Below, piece after piece: positions 57,523 through 64,000 of a stretch of 64,000 bases of DNA. Location: assembly GCF_001704415.2 (NCBI RefSeq), contig NC_030819.1, positions 32,110,575 through 32,174,574 on the forward strand, written 5' to 3'. Numbering within the stretch: position 1 is the stretch's first letter; each line of letters opens with the position of its first letter. This DNA is from Capra hircus. Its lineage: Eukaryota; Chordata; Mammalia; Artiodactyla; Bovidae. The notes under the pieces were generated by a model. That model saw nothing but the letters and a program-made list of their open reading frames with translations. It was not told the DNA's origin and made no database searches. A program made the translations under genes and the position numbers.

Positions 57523-59095
57523 TACACCAACAGAATTTTAATAACACCCTAAATCTTTCAGTGATTATCCTTAGTTCATTAGTACAACATTTTAAAATAA
57601 CAAAATGTTATTACAAAAGTGCAGTGTTTAGAATTATCCCTAAGAGTGGGGATAATCAATCTTCAAATATTAACTCTACTTTTAAGAGCAAAAAGTCATT
57701 TAGAATAGTCAACAAAAGTGGATCACTCATGAATGTTTGAAAGGAGATTTTAGAAACCAAAATATGTCAGTAATTTGGTTATTTACTAGAAAATTAGGTT
57801 GGAGGAGTGAAAATAAAAACAAAATATTCTCCTGATTTCTAATCATCTCTATGAACACAGCAGAGGAAGAAAAAAACAAGCAAACATTTTTCTTATTGAG
57901 ACAGCATTAAACCAGAATGTGCTATCCATCATAGGATAGCTACTAAGATATGAAAAGATAGAAGGAAATTTTACCCTTTTGTGTAGCCAGACAGTTATAA
58001 CCCATTGCACACGTACTGTCAAGTTAAGCCATAACTAGTTCTCAAGTCAGAGGACTTTACCTGATCCAAACCATCCAGACTTCATCTGGTAATTGGGATG
58101 ACAATCTGTGTTAACTAAGTAGTTTTATCCAGAGGAAAATAACTTCTCATCTTTTTTGAACGGAAGGTACTGATTTAAGTTCAAGTTCAAGGAAAGCACC
58201 CACTGGAAGCAAGGCTCTACCCTCCTACAGTAACCGGGAGACTGGGGCTATAAGCTCTCTTGATGTTTACATTTCAAAGAGATGACTCTCCAGTCCTCAC
58301 AAAGACATTCCCAGGTCACAAAGCTGACAAAATGCCAATCTAGTCTTCAAAAGCATTTATATCCATTTCAAAGAGAGGAGGAAGTCCATACAATTACAAG
58401 TTTTCTCAAAGAGAAGAGAAAGTCTATAGAATTACCAGTTTTCTCAAATAAAGGTTCAAAGAAGAAAAGAGGGGAGGGAAATCTTTTCCCTTATTATCAA
58501 CAGGGAGAACTGAGCATCTTATTTTTAATTCATATTTGTCTTTACACTATCATTTGAGAGTTAAAAACAAAACTCCCAGAAAGCACAATTTTTATTGCAA
58601 GAAACACTCAAACCCTTATCATCTTCCAAGCTTAAATAAAGCTTGGATTAAGGACTCCACAATTGAAAGGGCCAAGAGACCAACTTCAAAGCTGAAGAAG
58701 ACATGCTAAGGAAGAATCATTGTTCCTCCAAGATTCTAATTCAAAATATGACATGAACAACATAGTACAAGAGACGCTCTGACTTCACTAAACACTATAG
58801 ATATGTTTTCTTCAGTAAGGTGATTCCTACAAGTTCAATTCTTCCATCACTTAAGATCATATTTTTTTTTATCCCAACGTTAACTGTTCATGCAGTTTCA
58901 GAAATCAGTGAATACTGTCATCTGATAGTAGACCCAGAGATTGCTTCAAGAAAGAGCTGAAATCCAACTAAATCAGCCTGAAGGAAAGCACAGGCTCACA
59001 AGACAGAGAGCCTAGGAGTCTTCCTTTCAATACAGTCTGGAAAGCAAGCTTCATCAGCACCAGGTCATGACTGATTAACTAAGTAAAGTTTTGCA
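57523..59095. other. Unique DNA with a short tandem duplication
   Basis: No gene recognised. At about 58,366-58,455 an imperfect unit of about 38 bp ('ttttctcaaagagaagagaa') is repeated about 2.4 times; the 91-codon frame at 58,282-58,557 runs through it and is likely chance. Confidence 0.4.
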
Positions 59096-59243
59096 TGTGA
59101 GTGTTCATTCATGTCCATCTCTTTGTGACCCCATGATCGTGCTCCTCCAGGGATCTTCCTGGCCCAGGAATCCAACCTGTGTCTCTTATGTCCCCCTGCA
59201 CTGGCAGGCAGGTTTTTTACCACTAGCGCCACCTAGGCAGCCC
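59096..59243 (-). mobile_element. Bov-tA SINE, antisense, internally deleted
   Basis: Both ends are present ('catctctttgtgaccccatg'; 'accactagcgccacctaggc') but the middle of the Bov-A body is missing, so the copy is about 150 bp long. Confidence 0.85.
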
Positions 59244-59246
59244 TGC

Positions 59247-59278
59247 ATTAAGTGCTCAGCACATATTATTTCATGAAA

Positions 59279-59350
<72 letters not shown>

Positions 59351-59424
59351 TACACACACACACGCGCACACACACACTATGAAGTATTATCCCCACATCA
59401 CAGATGAGGAAACACTTCTCAGAA
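59247..59424 (-). repeat. MIR SINE, antisense, with embedded microsatellite
   Basis: 'taagtgctcagcacatatta' and 'tttcatgaaa' begin an antisense MIR, which resumes as 'attatccccacatcacagat' followed by 'gaggaaacacttctcag'. The (CT)n(CA)n array lies between. Confidence 0.75.
59281..59378. repeat. Compound (CT)n(CA)n microsatellite
   Basis: About 50 bp of CT units with one TTT interruption, followed by about 45 bp of CA units with TA and CG variants. Confidence 0.97.
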
Positions 59425-59596
59425 CAGTGGTTCACCATTCTGGCTGCAAATTACAATCACCGGAGCTTCTCACTAACAATTCCCTCTCTGGCTACACCTC
59501 AATCCACTGAAATCAAAAGCTCTGTGGGAGAGATCTACCACCTATATTTTTAAAAACTCTGCAGGGGACTCCAAAGCACAAAGTTGATCACCACTG
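59425..59596 (+). mobile_element. MER5A-type hAT MITE, full length
   Basis: It starts 'cagtggttcaccattctggc' and ends 'aagttgatcaccactg', an inverted hAT terminus. The inner 'cctatatttttaaaaactct' segment fits MER5A. Non-autonomous, no transposase; it lies directly at the end of a MIR. Confidence 0.85.
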
Positions 59597-60217
59597 TTTT
59601 CATCACTCACTCACTCACTCGGGGCCATTCAGGTTGAAAGTGGCAGAGGAGGTCTTTCCAAAAGCCCATGATCTGTCTGTATGGCTGTACTGGAGGCTCT
59701 TGAAACCCTGGAAGGAAAGCTAGAATCTATTGGAGAGATTCGTGAAATTACTAGCACAGACCTCACCTGCAAAGATTCTGAGTTTCTATTGGTACAGACT
59801 GGGGCTCTGCCATGGGTATTTTTAATACACTGTTTTAATACGTAACCAGTTTTGAAAATCATCGCTTTTAATATTATTCTTACTGGTTTAATTTTTCAAA
59901 ATTCTAACCATTATTTTCCTGCATATCTTGAAGGCTTTCGCAAACCAATTTATATTTCTACATGCTCTGTCATTGGTCTTTTCTTCCCCAAAGGGAATGT
60001 ATTTAGAGTTCCTGACCTCCATCTGCTAATTAATATGATCAAATACTTTAATAATGAGTATATATTGAATGCACTCAATACAACACATATACCCAAACAT
60101 CAGACAGTGCCTCAAAAAACAGAGGCTTATAATTAAATATTTCACTGGTGTTTATTTGTTGATTTTTATGATATACAAATCTAAAAAAAAAAAAAAGAAG
60201 AGGAAGGAAAAGTCCTC
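59597..60217. other. Unique AT-rich DNA
   Basis: No gene recognised; a 94-codon frame at 59,852-60,136 has no support. An A run at about 60,183-60,196 precedes the next BovB. Confidence 0.35.
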
Positions 60218-61149
60218 AATTCAGTTCAGTTCAGTTCAGTTACTCAGTCGTGTTTGACTTTTTGTGACCCAATGAATTGCAGCACGCCAGGCCTCCCTGT
60301 CCATCACCAACTCCCGGAGTTCACTCAGACTCATGTCCATCCAGTCGGTGATGCCATCCAGCCATCTCATCCTCTGTCGTCCCCTTCTCCTCTTGCCCCC
60401 AATCCCTCCGAGCATCAGAGTCTTTTCCAATGAGTCAACTCTTCTCATGAGGTGGCCAAAGTACTGGAGTTTCAGCTTTAGCATCATTCCTTCCAAAGAA
60501 CACGCAGGACTGATCTCCTTTAGAATGGACTGGTTGGATCTCCTTGCAGTCCAAGGGACTCTCAAGAGTCTTCTCCAACACCACAGTTCAAAAGCACCAA
60601 TTCTTTGGTGCTCAGCTTTCTTCACAGTCCAACTCTCACATCCACTAGAAAAACCATAGTCTTGACTAGATGGACCTTTGTTGGCAAAGTAATGTCTCTG
60701 CTTTTCAATATGCTATCTAGGTTGGTCATAACTTTCCTTCAAGGAGTAAGTGTCTTTTAATTTCATGGCTGCAATCACCATCTGCAGTGATTTTGGAGCC
60801 CCCAAAAATAAAGTCTGACACTGTTTCCACTGTTTCCCCATCTATTTCCCATGAAGTGATGGGACCAGATGCCATGATCTTAGTTTTCTGAATGTTGAGC
60901 TTTAACCCAACTTTTTCACTCACCTCTTTCATTTTCATCAACAGGTTTTTTAGTTCTTCTTCACTTTCTGCCATAAAGGTGGTGTCATCTGCATATCTGA
61001 GGTTATTGATATTTCTCCCAGCAATCTTGATTCCAGCTTGTGTTTCTTCCAGCCCAGCATTTCTCAAGATGTTCTCTGCATATAAGTTAAATAAGCAGGG
61101 TGACAATATACAGCCTTGACGTACTCCTTTTCCTATTTGGAACCAGTCT
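60218..61149 (-). mobile_element. BovB LINE, 5'-truncated, antisense
   Basis: Starts with the BovB tail 'ttcagttcagttcagttcag' and runs to 'ttcctatttggaaccagtct', stopping at the same reverse-transcriptase position (within about 1 nt) as the copy at 29,607. YADD is at 60,995-60,984. A deletion near 60,645 removes the YGC region of the C-terminal part. Two reading frames remain open, 60,236-60,625 and 60,726-61,106; both are broken genes. Confidence 0.95.
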
Positions 61150-61439
61150 ACCTAGGCCAAGTCTAAATAATTTCTAGAAATGAGAGGGGTGATGACCACT
61201 GTCAGTGAGAACTCCAGAAGCAGAAAACTTAAAAAAAGAAAAATGTCACATATCTGGAGGGTCTCACATTGTCATTAAGTCATCTTACAAATGGAAAACA
61301 TAACAAAAGGTAATTCTAAGAAGGGACAAGATCCTCTTGTACAAAAGTGCACATGAGTTTATAAAATGCTAAACAGCTGAAAACACTGACTTTTTAAAAG
61401 ATTATTTTATTATTATTTTCTTGCTTATACTTCTTTGTT
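61150..61439. other. Unassigned stretch
   Basis: No gene or repeat recognised. Confidence 0.3.
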
Positions 61440-62440
61440 CTTGGAGTTTTTTAATGGCTTCCCTGAGGTATAACTGACATATACTAAAGTGTATATAATT
61501 AAAATTTATAACTGATGTGTTAATATATCTATACACCCATGAAAACATGACCATAATCCAGTTAGATATCCCCCAAATTTCCTCATGCCTGCTATAATCC
61601 TTCCCCACTGCTGTCCTATGTACTTAGTTGCCAAGTCATATCCAACTCTTTCTGACCCCATGGACAATTCTCTGCCCATGGGGATTCTCCAGGCAAGTAT
61701 ACTATAGTAGGTTGCCAGGCCCTCCTCCAGGAGATCTTCCCAACCCAGGGGTTGAACCCAGGTCTCCTGCACTGCAGGCAGATTCTTTACCACCTGAACC
61801 ACCAAGGAAGCCCAAGAATACTGGAGTGGGTAGCCTATCCCTTGTCCAGAGGAACTTCCTGACCCAGGAATCAAACTGGGGTCTCCTGCATTGCAGGCAG
61901 ATTCTTTACCAGCTGAGCTACCTGGGAAGCTCCCCCACTCCTAGGCAATCACTCACCTGACTTCTGTCATTATAGATCAGTTTTCAATTTCTAAGTTTTA
62001 AATAAATGAGATCATACCGCATGAGGTACTTTATGAAGTCGTACAATATACACTCATTTTTCGGCCTCTTTTACCCTGCACAATTATTTTGAGAGACATC
62101 CATTTTTGTTGCATATATCAATAGCTAATTCTTATTCTTTGCTGAGTAGTACTCCATTATATGGACATACCAAAAATTGTTTATCCATTCATCTGTTGAT
62201 GGACATTTAGATTTTTTCCAGGGTTTTGCTTTTACAGATTAAGCTACTATTAACATTTGCATATAAATCTTTGCATAGACATCAGCTTGTTTTCTCTTGG
62301 GTAAATATATGATAAATATATATGCTAGATTATAAGGAAAGTGCAGGTTTAACTTTTTAAGAAACTACCAAACTCTTCCAAAATGGTTATAACACATTAT
62401 ATACTCACCAACAGTGAGAATATATTGAAATATGAAATTG
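61440..62440 (-). mobile_element. Old L1M, antisense, interrupted by SINE
   Basis: 'gaggtataactgacatatac', 'atctatacacccatgaaaac', 'tactccattatatggacata' and 'ttaactttttaagaaactac' follow the antisense 3' half of an L1M. The SINE at 61,620-61,933 splits it. No coding capacity. Confidence 0.8.
61620..61933 (-). mobile_element. Composite Bov-tA SINE (tRNA head repeated)
   Basis: A complete antisense Bov-tA (61,620-61,813) is followed without a break by a second antisense unit made of a short Bov-A part ('aagaatactggagtgggtag') and a second tRNA head ('ttctttaccagctgagctac'). In sense order this is head, part body, head, body. Confidence 0.88.
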
Positions 62441-63164
62441 AACAATATGAAATATTTTGTTCCTCTACATATATGACAAAAATTGATACAGCTAATTAAC
62501 GACCTTTTAAACATGAAGTGCAGCCATAAAAATTTATTTTACTTTCCTGTCTACTTTTCTAACATTTATGTGAGTTCTGGGTAGGTTTTGAGTCACTGAT
62601 TTTTCTCCTCATTAATGGTCGTATTTTCCTGATTCTTTGTATGCCTGGTGACCTCAAGATGCCAGACATTGTGACTTTTCCCTTGTGGGATGCTAGATAT
62701 TTTGTGTTAATATAAATAGTAAATATTCTTGAGCTTTGTTCTGGGGCAAAGTTAAGTCACATGAAAATAATCTGATCTTTTCAGGTCTTGCTTTTGGTAT
62801 TTGTTAGTTGAGATCAGAGTTCTATATAGTATAAGGCTAATTTTTCCACACCACTGAGGTAAATCTCATCTGAATAATCTACTGATACTCCATGAATTAG
62901 TATGTTTTCTGGTCTGGCTTGTGGAAACAGACATATTCCTAGCCCTGTGGGTACTCCAGGTGTTTTTCTCTCCAATTCTTCTAGGTGGTCCTTTCCCCAA
63001 TTGTGGGAAGTTTCTTCATAAGCATGAATCCTCAAGGAGGACTCTCTGCAAATCTCTGAAATTCTTTCTCAAATTCTCCCTCCTGTGAATCCCAGCCTCC
63101 TTGGTCTCCCCAGACTCAAAGATCTGTCTCGTCAATTCAGGGAGTCTGCCGGTTAAAGCTTGGG
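62441..63164 (-). mobile_element. Old L1-like sequence, antisense
   Basis: From about 62,560, 'tcctgattctttgtatgcct', 'gatgccagacattgtgactt', 'cttgagctttgttctggggc' and 'tcttctaggtggtcctttcc' match an abundant old L1-associated mammalian sequence in antisense. The exact subfamily is not resolved. Confidence 0.5.
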
Positions 63165-63184
63165 TTCCTCTCATTTTTTTTTTT

Positions 63185-63790
63185 AACCACTTAAATTTTT
63201 ATTCATTTTTTCCCAAATTTTAAACTTTTCATTTTGTATTGAGGCATAGACAATTTAAAATGTTGTGGTAGTTTCAGGTGAATAGTGAAAGGAGTAAACC
63301 ATACATCTACATGTATCTATTGCTGCTAAAGCTGAAACTCCAGTACTTTGGCCACCTCATGCGAAGAGCTGACTCACTGGAAAAGACCCTGATGCTGGGA
63401 GGGACTAGGGGCAGAAGGAGAAGGGGACGACAGAGGATGAGATGGCTGGATGGCATCACTGACTCGATGGACATGAGTCTGAGTGAACTCCGGGAGTTGG
63501 TGATGGACAGGAAGGCCTCGCGTGCTGCAATTCATGGGGCCGCAAAAAGTCAGACATGACTCAGCGACTGAACTCAACTGATTCTCCCCCAAACACCCCT
63601 CCCATCCAGGCTGGCATATATATAACACTGAGCAGAGTTCATTGAGCTATGTAATGAATTCTGTTCACTGAGCAGAGTTCCTTGTTGGTTATCTGTTTCA
63701 TAGACAGCAGTGTGCACATGACCTGCCCAAAGTCCCTAACTATCCCTTCTCCCCAGGCAACCATAAGTTTCTTTTCTAAGTCTGTGACAG
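63185..63790 (-). mobile_element. L1 3' region, antisense, split by BovB
   Basis: 'gttgtggtagtttcaggtga' and 'tctacatgtatctatt' lie before the BovB; 'ctcccccaaacacccctccc', 'ccttgttggttatctgtttc' and 'gcaaccataagtttcttttc' after it. A local duplication repeats 'cactgagcagagttc' at about 63,627 and 63,665. Confidence 0.8.
63322..63580 (+). mobile_element. BovB LINE 3' fragment
   Basis: Sense BovB tail from 'ctaaagctgaaactccagta' to 'agcgactgaactcaactg', encoding the C-terminal [20 protein letters not shown] and RMRWLDGI parts in one open frame (63,278-63,559). It is inserted into the antisense L1; any target duplication is at most 3 bp. Confidence 0.93.
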
Positions 63791-64000
63791 CTCCTCTCTT
63801 CTGATTCAGAGTGTAGAGACTCTCTCCATGCAGTTAGCTGGAACAATCATAGAACCCATTTCATTTCTTTGCTGTCTCTTAGGGATTATTGTCCTTTGTT
63901 ATTTTAAGTATTTTGTCTGGTTTAGTTGGTTTGAGGTGGGAAGATATATCTGATCCTTATTATTCTATTTTGGCTGGAAGCAAAAATATTCCCTGATGAT
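63791..64000. other. Unassigned end of window
   Basis: Likely more old L1 or unique DNA; nothing can be assigned with confidence. Confidence 0.3.

Noticed and set aside
58366..58455. Short tandem repeat of about 38 bp considered as a minisatellite.
   Set aside because: Only about 2.4 imperfect copies; listed as a local duplication only.
1..64000. Search for tRNA genes using the tRNA-like heads of SINEs.
   Set aside because: Every tRNA-like box found is the head of a Bov-tA, CHR or MIR SINE with its body attached; no free-standing tRNA was seen.

Overview
The window is nuclear DNA of a ruminant, most likely a bovid. The evidence is the repeat content: RTE-type BovB LINEs, tRNA-Glu-headed Bov-tA SINEs, Bov-A and Bov-A2 SINEs, CHR-type SINEs and artiodactyl L1 3' ends, on an older mammalian layer of MIR, L2, MLT1, MER5A, hAT and L1M fossils. 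The sequence alone does not separate cattle, sheep, goat or a relative. I recognise no host protein-coding gene, tRNA, rRNA, snRNA or CRISPR array. Every recognisable long reading frame belongs to a BovB or L1 reverse transcriptase remnant or to a SINE. The window reads as intergenic DNA or the inside of a very large intron.

Layout. 1-3,000: two L1 3' ends, a MIR, an L2 tail and an old BovB tail. 2,979-19,476: a long, mostly unique block with only one ruminant-specific insertion; if the window contains regulatory or hidden exonic sequence, this is the best place to look. 19,477-24,813: nested CHR, L1-derived, Bov-tA and Bov-A2 insertions. 25,840-28,985: a three-layer nest of old L1, younger L1 and BovB. 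29,491-30,543: a BovB whose 5' end carries an inverted copy of its own target. 30,590-37,826: AT-rich DNA, old L1 and many Bov-tA copies. 37,827-45,450: MIR and L2 fossils, a (GT)n, SINEs and a hAT fossil. 45,910-48,900: unique DNA with a CpG-rich cluster. 48,930-53,460: an old retroviral LTR, L1 pieces and SINEs. 55,600-57,522: an MLT1 LTR interrupted twice. 57,523-64,000: unique DNA, a microsatellite inside a MIR, MER5A, two BovB copies and old antisense L1.

No cellular pathway can be reconstructed. What the window does record is retrotransposition. Target-site duplications can be read for many insertions, which gives a relative order of events and shows several non-standard ones: twin priming, template switching onto the target, and an antisense L1 segment ending in poly(A). 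I found no defence, toxin or other new system. The more notable items are the foldback BovB junction, the antisense L1 retrocopy, the insertion-poor block, a CpG cluster and one weak exon candidate on the minus strand.
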